Origin: Streptococcus sp. DTU_2020_1001019_1_SI_AUS_MUR_006
GTDB taxonomy: Bacteria > Bacillota > Bacilli > Lactobacillales > Streptococcaceae
Reading direction: 5' to 3'
NCBI RefSeq assembly: GCF_032340315.1
Contig: NZ_CP135436.1
Span: 1,323,501 to 1,387,500 of the forward strand
Length of the DNA: 64,000 nt
Within the stretch, counting starts at the first letter, position 1; each line of letters starts with the position of its first letter. A program made the position numbers and the translations under genes. Below are positions 50,976 to 60,698 of the stretch, piece after piece. The notes below the pieces were generated by a model. It was given only the letters and a program-made list of their open reading frames with translations, ran no database searches and was not told the DNA's origin.

Positions 50976-51452
50976 ATGGGATTAGATCATTTCTTTGACA
51001 AAGACTTAGTCTTTTGCTTAGAAGCAGATAATCAAAAGCAACTATTCGATCAAGTTGCAACCCTATTGGAAGAAAAGAAAGTTGTTACAGAGACCTATCG
51101 ATCGGCCTTGATTGAACGTGAAAAATCGTTCCCAACTGGTTTGGATATGGAGTTTTTAGGGAAGGATTTGCCTAACGTAGCTATTCCTCATACTGATACA
51201 ATTCATAATCTAACTGAAAATGTTGTCGTGGTTCGTCTGGAAAAACCAGTAACGTTCCACAATATGATTGCCCCTGATAAGGAAGTAGAAGTATCATTAC
51301 TCTTCTTTATCATCAACAATTCAAGCTCAAGTCAAACAAATATTCTTGCGCAGTTGATGGACTTCTTTACAGGCAATGGTCATCTTGAAGCGCTCTCTAA
51401 GATTACGGAACCTGAAGCTTTGTTCCAATACATCTCAGAAGCGACTGCTTAA
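50976..51452 (+). CDS. gatA: PTS EIIA component, galactitol/galactose type
   Basis: A 158-residue fructose/mannitol-type EIIA of the GatA group. The phosphoacceptor His lies in LPNVAIPHTD (His72). It receives phosphate from HPr and passes it to the GatB-like EIIB encoded next. In this setting the substrate is most likely galactose (giving galactose-6-phosphate) rather than galactitol, because the tagatose-pathway genes follow. SD AAGGGAGAAGG lies before the ATG. Confidence 0.9.
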   Translation: MGLDHFFDKDLVFCLEADNQKQLFDQVATLLEEKKVVTETYRSALIEREKSFPTGLDMEFLGKDLPNVAIPHTDTIHNLTENVVVVRLEKPVTFHNMIAPDKEVEVSLLFFIINNSSSSQTNILAQLMDFFTGNGHLEALSKITEPEALFQYISEATA

Positions 51453-51491
51453 TTTGTTAATAATTTTTATATAAAAACGGAGGAAATCCAA

Positions 51492-51797
51492 ATGATTAAA
51501 ATTCTTGCTGCTTGTGGTGCAGGTGTTAACTCAAGCCACCAAATTAAAAGTGCTCTTGAAGAAGAACTTTCTAACCGTGGGTACGATGTTCAATGTGATG
51601 CTGTTATGGTAAAAGATGTCAATGAAGACTTGATTAAAGGTTATGATATCTTTACACCAATCGCTGCTACTGATTTAGGTTTTGAACCAGGTATCCCAGT
51701 TGTTGAAGCAGGACCAATCTTGTTCCGTATTCCAGCTATGAGCGCTCCAGTTTATGACAATATTGAAGCAGCTATCAAAGAACATGGTCTAAGCTAA
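51492..51797 (+). CDS. gatB: PTS EIIB component, galactitol/galactose type
   Basis: A 101-residue EIIB with the phosphorylated Cys8 in ILAACGAGVNSS. It lies 39 bp after gatA with SD CGGAGG. It transfers phosphate from EIIA to the sugar carried by EIIC. Confidence 0.9.
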   Translation: MIKILAACGAGVNSSHQIKSALEEELSNRGYDVQCDAVMVKDVNEDLIKGYDIFTPIAATDLGFEPGIPVVEAGPILFRIPAMSAPVYDNIEAAIKEHGLS

Positions 51798-51841
51798 TTA
51801 TTAATTTGTAAATATTCCATAAAAATAAAGGGAGGAAAATT

Positions 51842-53317
51842 ATGGATATCATTATCGAACTAGCCAATAAGCTGTTCAAACCTATCTTGGAAATGGGTGG
51901 ACCGATCATCATGCTGATCATTTTGACATTATTGGCTCTACTTTTTGGAGTGAAATTCTCCAAAGCGCTTGAAGGTGGTATCAAACTTGCCATCGCTCTT
52001 ACTGGTATCGGTGCTATCATCGGTATGTTAAATGGTGCTTTCTCAGCGTCTCTTGCAAAATTCGTTGAAAACACTGGTATTCAATTGAATATTACCGACG
52101 TTGGTTGGGCACCACTTGCTACAATCACTTGGGGTTCAGCTTGGACACTTTACTTCTTGCTTGTGATGTTGATCGTCAACATTGTCATGCTTGCAATGAA
52201 GAAAACTGATACACTTGACGTCGATATCTTTGATATCTGGCACTTGTCTATCACAGGTCTTTTGATCAAATGGTATGCTGACAACAATGGAGTTAGCCAA
52301 GGAGTTTCACTCTTCATCGCGACTGCAGCAGTTGTTCTTGTTGGGGTTCTTAAAATCATCAACTCTGACTTGATGAAACCAACATTTGATGACCTTCTTA
52401 ACGCACCAAGTTCATCACCAATGACTTCAACTCACATGAACTACATGATGAACCCAGTTATCATGGTTTTGGATAAGATTTTTGATAAACTCTTCCCAGG
52501 TCTTGATAAATACGACTTTGACGCTGCTAAATTGAATAAACGAATCGGTTTCTGGGGATCTAAATTCTTCATCGGTTTCATCCTTGGTATCGTTATCGGT
52601 TTGATGGGAACTCCACATCCAGTTCCTGGTGTTGAAGGTGCTGATAAATGGGAACTTGTTATTAAAGGTTGGTTGTCACTTGGTTTGACTGCCGGTGTCT
52701 GCTTGGAGCTCTTCTCATTGATCGGTTCATGGTTTATCGCAGCCGTAGAACCACTTTCACAAGGTATTACAAACGTTGCTACTAAACGTCTTCAAGGACG
52801 TAAATTCAACATTGGTCTTGACTGGCCATTTATCGCTGGTCGTGCTGAAATCTGGGCTTGTGCTAACGTACTTGCACCAATCATGTTGGTTGAAGCTGTG
52901 CTTCTTTCAAATGTCGGAAATGGTATCTTGCCACTTGCTGGTATCATCGCAATGGGTGTAACTCCAGCTCTCTTGGTAGTTACTCGTGGTAAATTGCTCC
53001 GTATGATTATCTTCGGAACACTCTTGTTGCCACTCTTCCTTCTTTCAGGTACACTTATCGCACCATTTGCAACAGAACTTGCTAAAGGTGTAGGTGCCTT
53101 CCCAGAAGGTGTAAGCCAAACTCAGCTCATTACTCACTCAACACTTGAAGGACCAATCGAAAAACTTCTTGGTTGGACAATTGGTAACACTACAACTGGT
53201 GATATCAAAGCAATCCTTGGTGCTGTAGTATTCCTTGCTTTCTATATCGGTATCTTTGCTTGGTACAGAAAACAAATGATCAAACGTAATGAAGAATATG
53301 CAGCAAATGCAAAATAA
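51842..53317 (+). CDS. gatC: PTS EIIC component, galactitol/galactose type
   Basis: A membrane permease of 491 residues with about ten hydrophobic segments, of the GatC family (start MDIIIELANKLFKPILEMGGPI; later FAGxxEIWA-like IAGRAEIWACAN). SD GGGAGG at about 51831. It forms the transport channel with gatA and gatB. A terminator-like hairpin follows. Confidence 0.9.
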   Translation: MDIIIELANKLFKPILEMGGPIIMLIILTLLALLFGVKFSKALEGGIKLAIALTGIGAIIGMLNGAFSASLAKFVENTGIQLNITDVGWAPLATITWGSAWTLYFLLVMLIVNIVMLAMKKTDTLDVDIFDIWHLSITGLLIKWYADNNGVSQGVSLFIATAAVVLVGVLKIINSDLMKPTFDDLLNAPSSSPMTSTHMNYMMNPVIMVLDKIFDKLFPGLDKYDFDAAKLNKRIGFWGSKFFIGFILGIVIGLMGTPHPVPGVEGADKWELVIKGWLSLGLTAGVCLELFSLIGSWFIAAVEPLSQGITNVATKRLQGRKFNIGLDWPFIAGRAEIWACANVLAPIMLVEAVLLSNVGNGILPLAGIIAMGVTPALLVVTRGKLLRMIIFGTLLLPLFLLSGTLIAPFATELAKGVGAFPEGVSQTQLITHSTLEGPIEKLLGWTIGNTTTGDIKAILGAVVFLAFYIGIFAWYRKQMIKRNEEYAANAK

Positions 53318-53341
53318 TTCGCTCCTAAAAATGTAAATTGT

Positions 53342-53393
53342 AAAAACTAGGTTGTCAGTTTCCAAGTATGGAGTCGGCAATCTAGTTTTTTTA
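53342..53393 (+). terminator. Terminator between gatC and lacX
   Basis: AAAAACTAGGTTG pairs with CAATCTAGTTTTT around a 23-base loop, followed by TT. It would reduce read-through from the gat genes into lacX and lac genes. Confidence 0.7.
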
Positions 53394-53420
53394 GGGAAAA
53401 AATTAATGGAGGTAACCCTA

Positions 53421-54314
53421 GTGATTGAATTACAATCAGAACAGTTAAGTGTACAATTTCAGACCTTTGGAGGTGCTCTTACCTCAATAAAAGACAAGGA
53501 TGGAATTGAGTACTTGTGGCAAGGAGATTCAACTTACTGGAGCGGTCAAGCACCTGTTCTATTTCCAATTTGTGGATCTGTTAGAAATGATACTGTCCTA
53601 TATAATCAAGAAGATGGTAGTCAAGTAAAAGGTAAAATTCCACGTCATGGTCTAGTACGAAAAAAAGAATTTGAATTAGTGGATCAAACGGATAACTCGG
53701 TTACTTTTGCGATTGAAGACGATCAAGAAATGTATGAGAATTATCCCTATCATTTTCGCTTAGAAATAACTTATATAGTTACTGGAAAAACTATTCGTAC
53801 ACAGTATAAAGTTACCAATAAGGAAACAGATAAGAAAATGCCTTACTTTATTGGTGGACATCCTGGATTTAACTGTCCTTTATTTGATGATGAGGCTTAT
53901 GAAGACTACTATCTTGAATTTGAAAAAGCTGAAACATGTACAGTTCCAAAACCATTCCCAGAAACAGGAATGTTAGATTTTCAAGATAGAAGTAGCTGGT
54001 TAAAAGACCAAAAAGAATTGGATCTAAACTATGATTTCTTTAGCTATGATGCTGTGACTTTAGATGAATTAGCATCTCGCTCTGTTTCTTTAAGATCACG
54101 CAAGCATGAAAAGGGATTGAAACTAGACTTTAAAGAGTTTCCAAACCTCATCGTTTGGTCAACTCTCAATAAAGGTCCCTTCCTTGCTCTTGAACCTTGG
54201 TCAGGTTTGTCAACATCACTCGAAGAGGGCGATCATCTAGAAGATAAGAAAAATGTTCGAATTTTAAATCCAAGTCAAAGTGATCAAATTGGTTTTGACA
54301 TAGAAATTTTCTAA
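53421..54314 (+). CDS. lacX: LacX-type aldose 1-epimerase
   Basis: A 297-residue galactose-mutarotase-fold protein, with GGALTSIKDKDGIEYLWQGD near the N-terminus, PRHGLVRKKEFEL, and the His in FIGGHPGFNCP. It matches LacX of the lactococcal lac operon, thought to interconvert sugar anomers. A GTG at 53421 is the best start because GGAGG lies nine bases upstream; the frame is open further 5' but lacks an SD. Confidence 0.88.
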   Translation: MIELQSEQLSVQFQTFGGALTSIKDKDGIEYLWQGDSTYWSGQAPVLFPICGSVRNDTVLYNQEDGSQVKGKIPRHGLVRKKEFELVDQTDNSVTFAIEDDQEMYENYPYHFRLEITYIVTGKTIRTQYKVTNKETDKKMPYFIGGHPGFNCPLFDDEAYEDYYLEFEKAETCTVPKPFPETGMLDFQDRSSWLKDQKELDLNYDFFSYDAVTLDELASRSVSLRSRKHEKGLKLDFKEFPNLIVWSTLNKGPFLALEPWSGLSTSLEEGDHLEDKKNVRILNPSQSDQIGFDIEIF

Positions 54315-54325
54315 AAAATAAACAA

Positions 54326-54400
54326 AAACAAACACAAACTGTTGACTTTTTTAAACAATAGTAGTATATTATGTTTAGAAAGAACAATTTGTGTTTGTTT
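54326..54400. promoter_or_regulatory. lacA promoter bracketed by operator-like inverted repeats
   Basis: TTGACT (54342), a 17-bp spacer and TATATT (54365-54370) form the promoter. AAACAAACACAAA (54326-54338) lies immediately upstream of the -35 and its exact reverse complement TTTGTGTTTGTTT (54388-54400) downstream of the -10. This fits a DeoR-type repressor such as LacR binding on both sides. LacR binding is inferred. Confidence 0.75.
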
Positions 54401-54572
54401 TAACAAGTTATTCTTCCAATTTCTCCAAGGAGAAGTTACAAAGAGTGATTAGATGAATCATTCTTAAACTAAAATAGTCAACAAAAACTACCAGTAACTA
54501 CTTGGTAATGGTCATTTTCTTTCCAGAACCAAAAAATTTTTACTGGTCTATTATAAAAAAGGAGTATACAAT
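54401..54572 (+). promoter_or_regulatory. Structured leader of lacA
   Basis: The leader contains three potential hairpins: TTCTCC/GGAGAA, AGAGTGATT/AATCATTCT and TACCA/TGGTA. No T-run terminator is visible. The SD AAAGGAG lies close to the lacA ATG. Confidence 0.4.
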
Positions 54573-54998
54573 ATGTCTATTGTTATTGGTGCAGATGCTG
54601 CAGGTTTGAGATTGAAAGAAGTCGTTAAAGATTTCTTGGAAAAAGAAAACTTCCACGTTGTGGATGTTACAGCTGAAGGTCAAGACTTCGTTGATGTAAC
54701 TCTTGCAGTTGCTGAAGAAGTTAAAAAAGAAGAACAAAACCTTGGTATTGTCATTGATGCTTATGGTGCTGGACCATTTATGGTTGCAACTAAAATCAAA
54801 GGAATGGTTGCTGCAGAAGTATCTGACGAACGTTCAGCTTATATGACTCGTGGTCACAACAACTCACGTATGATTACCATGGGTGCTCAACTTGTTGGTG
54901 ACGAATTGGCTAAGAACATTGCTAAAGGTTTTGTAAATGGTAAGTATGACGGCGGTCGTCACCAAATCCGTGTCGACATGTTGAACAAAATGTGCTAA
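54573..54998 (+). CDS. lacA: Galactose-6-phosphate isomerase subunit LacA
   Basis: A 141-residue RpiB-family subunit. With LacB it converts galactose-6-phosphate to tagatose-6-phosphate. The N-terminus [22 protein letters not shown] and the later [16 protein letters not shown] match. LacA subunits lack the RpiB active-site Cys, as here ([10 protein letters not shown] in place of the C-containing loop). First gene of the lac genes proper; a BOX-like repeat starts at its stop codon. Confidence 0.95.
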   Translation: MSIVIGADAAGLRLKEVVKDFLEKENFHVVDVTAEGQDFVDVTLAVAEEVKKEEQNLGIVIDAYGAGPFMVATKIKGMVAAEVSDERSAYMTRGHNNSRMITMGAQLVGDELAKNIAKGFVNGKYDGGRHQIRVDMLNKMC

Positions 54999-55099
54999 TA
55001 CTCTTCAAAAATCAAGATAATCTGTCGTCAGCTCACTTTAGCTAACCTCAGTTATGCTCGCAGCTCGCTTCCTAAGCTAATCTTGATTTTTCTTGAGTA
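54999..55099 (-). repeat. BOX-like 101-bp inverted-repeat element between lacA and lacB
   Basis: Begins TACTCTTCAAAAATCAAGAT and ends CTTGATTTTTCTTGAGTA. The terminal arms pair (AATCAAGAT with ATCTTGATT). The ends share TACTC, GAAAATCAA and GAAGAGTA with the full BOX element near 11.4 kb, but the interior differs. It lies inside an operon where LacA and LacB must be made together. Confidence 0.6.
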
Positions 55100-55146
55100 A
55101 GGATAAATGATATTAGATTTATATAATTAATCGGAGGGAATAACTA

Positions 55147-55662
55147 ATGAGAATTGCAATTGGATGTGACCACATCGTAACAAATGAAAAAATGGCGGTT
55201 TCAGAATTTTTGAAATCAAAAGGACATGAAGTCATCGACTTTGGTACTTATGACCACGCTCGTACCCACTACCCAATCTTTGGTAAAAAAGTTGGTGAAG
55301 CAGTAGTTAGTGGCCAAGCTGATCTTGGTGTATGTATCTGTGGTACTGGTGTAGGTATCAATAACGCTGTTAACAAAGTTCCAGGTGTTCGTTCTGCTTT
55401 GGTTCGTGATATGACAACAGCTCTTTACGCTAAAGAACAATTGAATGCCAACGTTATCGGATTTGGTGGTAAAATCACTGGTGAATTGCTTATGTGCGAT
55501 ATCATTGAAGCTTTCATCAATGCTGAATACAAACCATCTGAAGAAAATAAAAAATTGATCGCTAAAATCCAACACGTTGAAACTCATAACGATCATCAAA
55601 CAGATGCCAACTTCTTTACAGAGTTCCTTGAAAAATGGGATCGTGGTGAATACCACGACTAA
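55147..55662 (+). CDS. lacB: Galactose-6-phosphate isomerase subunit LacB
   Basis: A 171-residue RpiB-family subunit with [20 protein letters not shown], the catalytic-Cys loop [16 protein letters not shown] and [17 protein letters not shown]. It forms the hetero-oligomeric isomerase with LacA. SD GGAGG lies at 55133. Followed after 10 bp by lacC. Confidence 0.95.
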   Translation: MRIAIGCDHIVTNEKMAVSEFLKSKGHEVIDFGTYDHARTHYPIFGKKVGEAVVSGQADLGVCICGTGVGINNAVNKVPGVRSALVRDMTTALYAKEQLNANVIGFGGKITGELLMCDIIEAFINAEYKPSEENKKLIAKIQHVETHNDHQTDANFFTEFLEKWDRGEYHD

Positions 55663-55672
55663 GAGGTGACTT

Positions 55673-56602
55673 ATGATTTTAACAGTCACAATGAACCCAT
55701 CCATTGATATTTCCTATCCTTTGGATGAATTGAAAATTGACACTGTCAACCGTGTTGTAGATGTAACTAAAACGGCTGGTGGTAAAGGTCTTAACGTTAC
55801 TCGTGTCCTATCAGAATTTGGTGACTCCGTAGTCGCAACAGGACTTGTCGGTGGTAAACTTGGTGATTTTTTAGTAGAAAATATTGATGATAAAGTAAGC
55901 AAACGTTTCTTCTCAATTCAAGGTGAAACCCGTAACTGTATCGCAATTCTACATGGAGAAAACCAAACAGAAATCCTAGAAAAAGGTCCTGAAGTTCAAG
56001 AAAAAGAAGGTCAAGATTTCTTGGCTCATTTCAAAGAACTTTTAGAGACTGTAGAGGTAGTGGCCATTTCAGGTAGTCTACCTGCAGGACTTCCAGTTGA
56101 TTACTATGCTAGTTTAGTTGAACTTGCGAATCATGCTGGGAAACCTGTTGTATTGGACTGTTCAGGCGCTGCACTTCAGGCAGTTCTTGAGTCTCCACAT
56201 AAACCAACAGTCATCAAACCAAATAATGAAGAATTATCTCAACTTTTAGGAAGAGAAATTTCTAAAGACTTGGATGAATTAAAAGAAGTTCTTCAAGAAC
56301 CACTATTTGATGGAATCGAGTGGATTATCGTTTCCTTAGGTGCTAACGGAGCATTCGCTAAACACGGTAACACTTTCTACAAAGTAGATATTCCAAGAAT
56401 TCAAGTAGTAAATCCAGTCGGTTCTGGCGATTCTACAGTGGCAGGTATTGCTTCAGGTCTTTTCCATAAAGAAACGGATCAAGAACTGTTGATCAAGGCA
56501 AATGTCCTTGGTATGCTTAATGCTCAAGAAAAAATGACCGGTCATGTCAATATGGCTAACTATCAAGGTCTATATGACCAATTAATTGTAAAAGAGGTAT
56601 AA
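55673..56602 (+). CDS. lacC: Tagatose-6-phosphate kinase
   Basis: PfkB-family kinase of 309 residues that phosphorylates tagatose-6-phosphate to the 1,6-bisphosphate. Motifs [13 protein letters not shown] and [14 protein letters not shown] (catalytic Asp and anion hole) are visible. SD AGAGGTG at about 55662. Tight linkage to lacB and lacD. Confidence 0.95.
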   Translation: MILTVTMNPSIDISYPLDELKIDTVNRVVDVTKTAGGKGLNVTRVLSEFGDSVVATGLVGGKLGDFLVENIDDKVSKRFFSIQGETRNCIAILHGENQTEILEKGPEVQEKEGQDFLAHFKELLETVEVVAISGSLPAGLPVDYYASLVELANHAGKPVVLDCSGAALQAVLESPHKPTVIKPNNEELSQLLGREISKDLDELKEVLQEPLFDGIEWIIVSLGANGAFAKHGNTFYKVDIPRIQVVNPVGSGDSTVAGIASGLFHKETDQELLIKANVLGMLNAQEKMTGHVNMANYQGLYDQLIVKEV

Positions 56603-56603
56603 A

Positions 56604-57584
56604 ATGGTTTTAACAGAAAATAAACGCGCTTGTATGCAAAAACTCTCTGATGAGAATGGTATCATCTCAGCTCTTGCTTTTGACCAACGTGGTGCTTTGA
56701 AACGCCTTATGGCTCAATACCAAACAGAAGAGCCAACAGTAGCTCAAATGGAAGAACTTAAAGTTTTGGTAGCAGATGAGTTGACTAAATACGCTTCATC
56801 TATGCTTCTTGACCCTGAGTATGGACTTCCAGCTACAAAAGCTCTTGATCCAAAAGCTGGTCTTCTCCTTGCTTATGAAAAAACAGGTTACGACACAACA
56901 AGTACAAAACGTTTGCCAGACTGCTTGGATGTTTGGTCTGCAAAACGTATCAAAGAACAAGGTGCAGATGCTGTTAAGTTCTTGCTTTACTATGATGTAG
57001 ACAGCTCTGACGAACTTAATCAACAAAAACAAGCCTACATCGAACGTATCGGTTCTGAGTGTGTGGCGGAAGATATTCCATTCTTCCTTGAAATTCTTGC
57101 TTACGATGAAAAGATTGCGGACGCAGGTTCTGCCGAATACGCTAAAGTAAAACCACACAAGGTTATTGGTGCGATGAAGGTCTTCTCAGACCCACGTTTC
57201 AATATCGATGTCTTGAAAGTGGAAGTTCCAGTTAACGTTAAATACGTTGAAGGATTTGGCGATGGAGAAATCGTTCATACACGTGAAGAAGCAGCTGCTT
57301 TCTTCAAAGCCCAAGACGAAGCTACTAACCTTCCTTACATCTACTTGAGTGCAGGTGTGTCAGCTAAGCTCTTCCAAGAAACTCTTGTATTTGCCCACGA
57401 ATCAGGCGCAAACTTCAATGGTGTTCTTTGTGGACGTGCAACATGGGCTGGATCAGTTGAAGCTTACATCAAAGACGGTGAAGTAGCAGCTCGCGAATGG
57501 CTTCGTACAACTGGATTTGAAAACATCGATGAACTTAACAAGGTTCTTCAAACAACAGCTACTTCTTGGACTGAACGTGTCTAA
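56604..57584 (+). CDS. lacD: Tagatose-1,6-bisphosphate aldolase
   Basis: Class I aldolase of 326 residues that splits tagatose-1,6-bisphosphate into dihydroxyacetone phosphate and glyceraldehyde-3-phosphate. The motif [16 protein letters not shown], the [10 protein letters not shown] strand with the Schiff-base Lys, and [13 protein letters not shown] are present. It starts one base after the lacC stop. It ends the first lac transcription unit. Confidence 0.95.
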   Translation: MVLTENKRACMQKLSDENGIISALAFDQRGALKRLMAQYQTEEPTVAQMEELKVLVADELTKYASSMLLDPEYGLPATKALDPKAGLLLAYEKTGYDTTSTKRLPDCLDVWSAKRIKEQGADAVKFLLYYDVDSSDELNQQKQAYIERIGSECVAEDIPFFLEILAYDEKIADAGSAEYAKVKPHKVIGAMKVFSDPRFNIDVLKVEVPVNVKYVEGFGDGEIVHTREEAAAFFKAQDEATNLPYIYLSAGVSAKLFQETLVFAHESGANFNGVLCGRATWAGSVEAYIKDGEVAAREWLRTTGFENIDELNKVLQTTATSWTERV

Positions 57585-57640
57585 ATTTCCCCCCTTTTAT
57601 GTCCTAAAACCTAGCTAAAAAACTTTTAAAAAAAGTTGTA

Positions 57641-57677
57641 TGTAAAGGTTTACAAAAAATCATTCTTGTGATATACT
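57641..57677 (+). promoter_or_regulatory. lacT promoter with cre
   Basis: TTTACA (57649), a 17-bp spacer and TATACT (57672-57677). TGTAAAGGTTTACA (57641-57654) is a palindromic 13-of-14 cre match overlapping the -35, so CcpA would block RNA polymerase. Confidence 0.8.
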
Positions 57678-57696
57678 AAAGTCACAAGTTAATACA

Positions 57697-57779
57697 AAGT
57701 GAGTGTTACTAAGTAATATTAGGCATGATCACAGATGACTCAGATGTATATTTTCTGAGTTCATTTGTGGTCATTTTTT
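57697..57779 (+). promoter_or_regulatory. LacT antitermination (RAT) site and terminator
   Basis: The RAT-like AGTGAGTGTTACT...TTAGGCATGA (about 57698-57727) overlaps the 5' arm of an intrinsic terminator: ATGATCACAGATGACTCAGA pairs with TCTGAGTTCATTTGTGGTCA, followed by a T-run (57725-57779). Binding of dephosphorylated-PRD LacT would block the terminator and allow lacTFEG transcription. Confidence 0.8.
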
Positions 57780-57818
57780 ATGCTCACAAAACTTAAATAA
57801 TAGGGCAAGGAGGTTGCC

Positions 57819-58655
57819 ATGTATCGGATATTAAATCCAATGAATAACAATGTTTCTCTCGTGCGTAATAGTAAGGGAGAGGAGTTGATCGTAATTGGTA
57901 AGGGGATTTCATTCGGTAAGAAGAAGGGAGATTTGATTTCTGAGGATCAGGTTGAAAAAGTTTTTCGGATGAAAACAGAAGAGTCGCGAGAAAATTTTAT
58001 GGCTCTTCTCAAGGATGTACCGCTTGATTTTATTACGGTCACTTATGAGATTATTGATAATCTTTCTAAAAAATATCAATATCCTGTCCAAGAGTATCTA
58101 TACGTCACTCTGACAGACCATATCTATTGTTCTTATCAGGCTATTAGTCAAGGACGCTATAAGGATAGTAACTTGCCTGATATTTCTACCAAGTATCCTA
58201 TCGCTTTTCAAATTGCACAAGAAGCTTTTGAAATTTATCGTCAAAAACTGACAGAAAATTTTCCTGAAGACGAGATCATTCGTATCGCTTATCACTTCAT
58301 CAATGCAGAAGGTGAAAATGAAGTCGAAGTTGTTGAGTCGATTGATAAGAGAAAGGAAATTTTAAAGAGAGTTGAAAGCGTTTTGAAGAGTTATAAAATC
58401 CAGCGAACACCTGAAAATAATAATTTCTACGATCGCTTTATGATTCATCTCAATTATTTTTTGGATTATCTGGATCGTAGTCGCGATGATAATCAATCCT
58501 TGCTCGATATGGAAGAACATATCAAGAATACCTATCCAGAAGCATTCGAGATTGGTAGCAAAATTTATGAAGTCATTGCTCAGGAAACTGGTCTTGATCT
58601 CTGTAAGAGTGAACGAGTTTACCTGGTTCTACATATCCAACGTTTATTGTCATAA
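57819..58655 (+). CDS. lacT: Lac antiterminator, BglG/LicT family
   Basis: RNA-binding antiterminator of 278 residues. The N-terminal co-antiterminator domain (MYRILNPMNNNVSLVRN, about 1-56) binds the RAT site just upstream of its own gene. Two PRDs follow (about 65-170 and 175-278), with conserved His residues such as LTDHIYC and YHFINAEG for PTS phosphorylation. SD AAGGAGG at about 57807. It autoregulates lacTFEG. Confidence 0.94.
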   Translation: MYRILNPMNNNVSLVRNSKGEELIVIGKGISFGKKKGDLISEDQVEKVFRMKTEESRENFMALLKDVPLDFITVTYEIIDNLSKKYQYPVQEYLYVTLTDHIYCSYQAISQGRYKDSNLPDISTKYPIAFQIAQEAFEIYRQKLTENFPEDEIIRIAYHFINAEGENEVEVVESIDKRKEILKRVESVLKSYKIQRTPENNNFYDRFMIHLNYFLDYLDRSRDDNQSLLDMEEHIKNTYPEAFEIGSKIYEVIAQETGLDLCKSERVYLVLHIQRLLS

Positions 58656-58689
58656 CATTTATTAAAAAATATATAAGGAGAAATCTATC

Positions 58690-59007
58690 ATGAATAGAGA
58701 AGAAGTAACATTGTTAGGTTTTGAGATTGTTGCCTATGCTGGCGATGCTCGTTCAAAACTATTGGAAGCTTTGAAGGCTGCTGAAGCAGGTGATTTTGCG
58801 AAAGCGGATAGCTTAGTTGAGGAAGCTGGTAGCTGTATCGCTGAAGCTCACCACGCGCAAACTAGCTTGTTAACTAAGGAAGCTGCAGGTGATGATTTGG
58901 CTTATAGCGTGACTATGATGCATGGCCAAGATCATCTGATGACTACAATCTTGCTAAAAGATTTGATGCATCATTTAATTGAACTTTATAAAAGAGGAGC
59001 TAAATAA
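58690..59007 (+). CDS. lacF: Lactose PTS EIIA
   Basis: A 105-residue helical EIIA of the lactose/cellobiose class; the phosphoacceptor His78 lies in [12 protein letters not shown] and Asp81 is the metal ligand of the trimer. SD AAGGAG at about 58674. Its stop overlaps the lacE start (TAATG). Confidence 0.95.
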   Translation: MNREEVTLLGFEIVAYAGDARSKLLEALKAAEAGDFAKADSLVEEAGSCIAEAHHAQTSLLTKEAAGDDLAYSVTMMHGQDHLMTTILLKDLMHHLIELYKRGAK

Positions 59008-60698
59008 TGAATAAGTTAATTGCCTATATCGAGAAAGGGAAGCCTTTCTTTGAAAAACTATCTCGAAATATCTATCTTCGTGCTATTCGTGATGGATTTA
59101 TCGCTGGAATGCCAGTCATTCTCTTCTCAAGTATTTTTATCTTGATTGCTTTTGTTCCAAACTCTTGGGGCTTTAAATGGTCTGATGAAGTAGTAGCTCT
59201 TTTGATGAAACCTTACAGCTACTCTATGGGGATTCTAGCAGTCTTGGTAGCTGGTACCACTGCTAAATCTTTAACAGACTCCGTCAATCGTAGTATGGAG
59301 AAAACCAACCAAATCAACTATATGTCAACGCTATTGGCAGCTATTGTTGGTTTGCTAATGTTGGCAGCTGACCCAATCGAGGGTGGTTTTGCGACAGGAT
59401 TCCTTGGAACAAAAGGGTTGCTTTCAGCCTTCCTGGCAGCTTTTGTAACTGTAGCTATCTATAAGGTTTGTGTGAAGAACAACGTTACTATTCGCATGCC
59501 TGACGAAGTTCCACCGAATATCTCACAAGTCTTTAAAGACGTTATTCCGTTTACGCTTTCAGTTGTTTCTCTTTATGCTCTTGACTTGCTCGCTCGTCAA
59601 TTTGTTGGTGCAAGCGTTGCAGAATCAATTGGTAAATTCTTTGCTCCATTATTCTCAGCAGCAGACGGTTATCTTGGTATTACTATTATCTTTGGTGCTT
59701 TTGCCTTCTTCTGGTTTGTCGGTATTCACGGCCCATCTATCGTTGAACCTGCCATTGCAGCGATCACTTATGCAAATGCCGAAGTCAACTTGAACCTTCT
59801 TCAACAAGGTATGCACGCTGACAAGATTCTTACTTCTGGTACACAAATGTTTATCGTCACTATGGGTGGTACAGGAGCAACTCTTGTAGTTCCATTCATG
59901 TTTATGTGGTTGTGTAAGTCTAAGCGTAACCGTGCCATCGGACGTGCTTCAGTAGTTCCAACCTTCTTCGGTGTAAATGAACCAATCTTGTTTGGTGCAC
60001 CACTTGTTTTGAACCCAATCTTCTTCATTCCATTTATCTTCGCACCTATTGCAAACGTATGGATCTTTAAGTTCTTTATCGAAACTCTTGGCATGAACTC
60101 ATTTACTGCCAACCTTCCATGGACTACGCCTGGACCTCTAGGTATTGTTCTTGGTACAAACTTCCAGTTCTTGTCATTTGCTCTTGCAGCATTGTTAATC
60201 GTAGTGGATATTGCAATCTACTATCCATTCCTTAAAGTTTATGACGAACAAATTATTGAAGAAGAACGTTCAGGTAAAGCTAACGATGAATTAAAAGAAA
60301 AAGTAGCCGCAAACTTCAATACTGCTAAAGCTGATGCTATCCTTGAAAAAGCTGGAGTAGAATCAGCACAAAATACAATCACTGATGAAACAAACGTACT
60401 CGTTCTTTGTGCAGGTGGTGGAACAAGTGGACTTCTTGCAAGTGCTTTGAATAAAGCAGCAGCAGAATACAATGTTCCAGTTAAAGCTGCAGCAGGTGGC
60501 TATGGAGCCCACCGTGAAATGTTACCAGAGTTTGATTTGGTTATCTTAGCACCACAAGTTGCTTCAAACTTTGAGGATATGAAAGCTGAAACAGATAAAC
60601 TTGGAATCAAATTGGCTAAGACTGAAGGAGCTCAATACATCAAGTTGACTCGTGATGGTAAAGGTGCTCTTGCATTTGTTCAAGCTCAATTCGATTAA
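59007..60698 (+). CDS. lacE: Lactose PTS EIICB
   Basis: A 563-residue fused transporter. The N-terminal EIIC domain (about 1-410, around ten membrane segments, with [17 protein letters not shown]) imports lactose. The C-terminal EIIB domain (about 460-563) carries the phosphorylated Cys468 in [12 protein letters not shown]. Coupled to lacF. The last codons (Gln-Phe-Asp-stop) lie inside the first copy of a 126-bp tandem repeat. Confidence 0.96.
   Translation: MNKLIAYIEKGKPFFEKLSRNIYLRAIRDGFIAGMPVILFSSIFILIAFVPNSWGFKWSDEVVALLMKPYSYSMGILAVLVAGTTAKSLTDSVNRSMEKTNQINYMSTLLAAIVGLLMLAADPIEGGFATGFLGTKGLLSAFLAAFVTVAIYKVCVKNNVTIRMPDEVPPNISQVFKDVIPFTLSVVSLYALDLLARQFVGASVAESIGKFFAPLFSAADGYLGITIIFGAFAFFWFVGIHGPSIVEPAIAAITYANAEVNLNLLQQGMHADKILTSGTQMFIVTMGGTGATLVVPFMFMWLCKSKRNRAIGRASVVPTFFGVNEPILFGAPLVLNPIFFIPFIFAPIANVWIFKFFIETLGMNSFTANLPWTTPGPLGIVLGTNFQFLSFALAALLIVVDIAIYYPFLKVYDEQIIEEERSGKANDELKEKVAANFNTAKADAILEKAGVESAQNTITDETNVLVLCAGGGTSGLLASALNKAAAEYNVPVKAAAGGYGAHREMLPEFDLVILAPQVASNFEDMKAETDKLGIKLAKTEGAQYIKLTRDGKGALAFVQAQFD

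Noticed and set aside
53352..53420. Longer lacX start at 53352
   Set aside because: It begins inside the gatC terminator and lacks an SD; the GTG at 53421 follows GGAGG.
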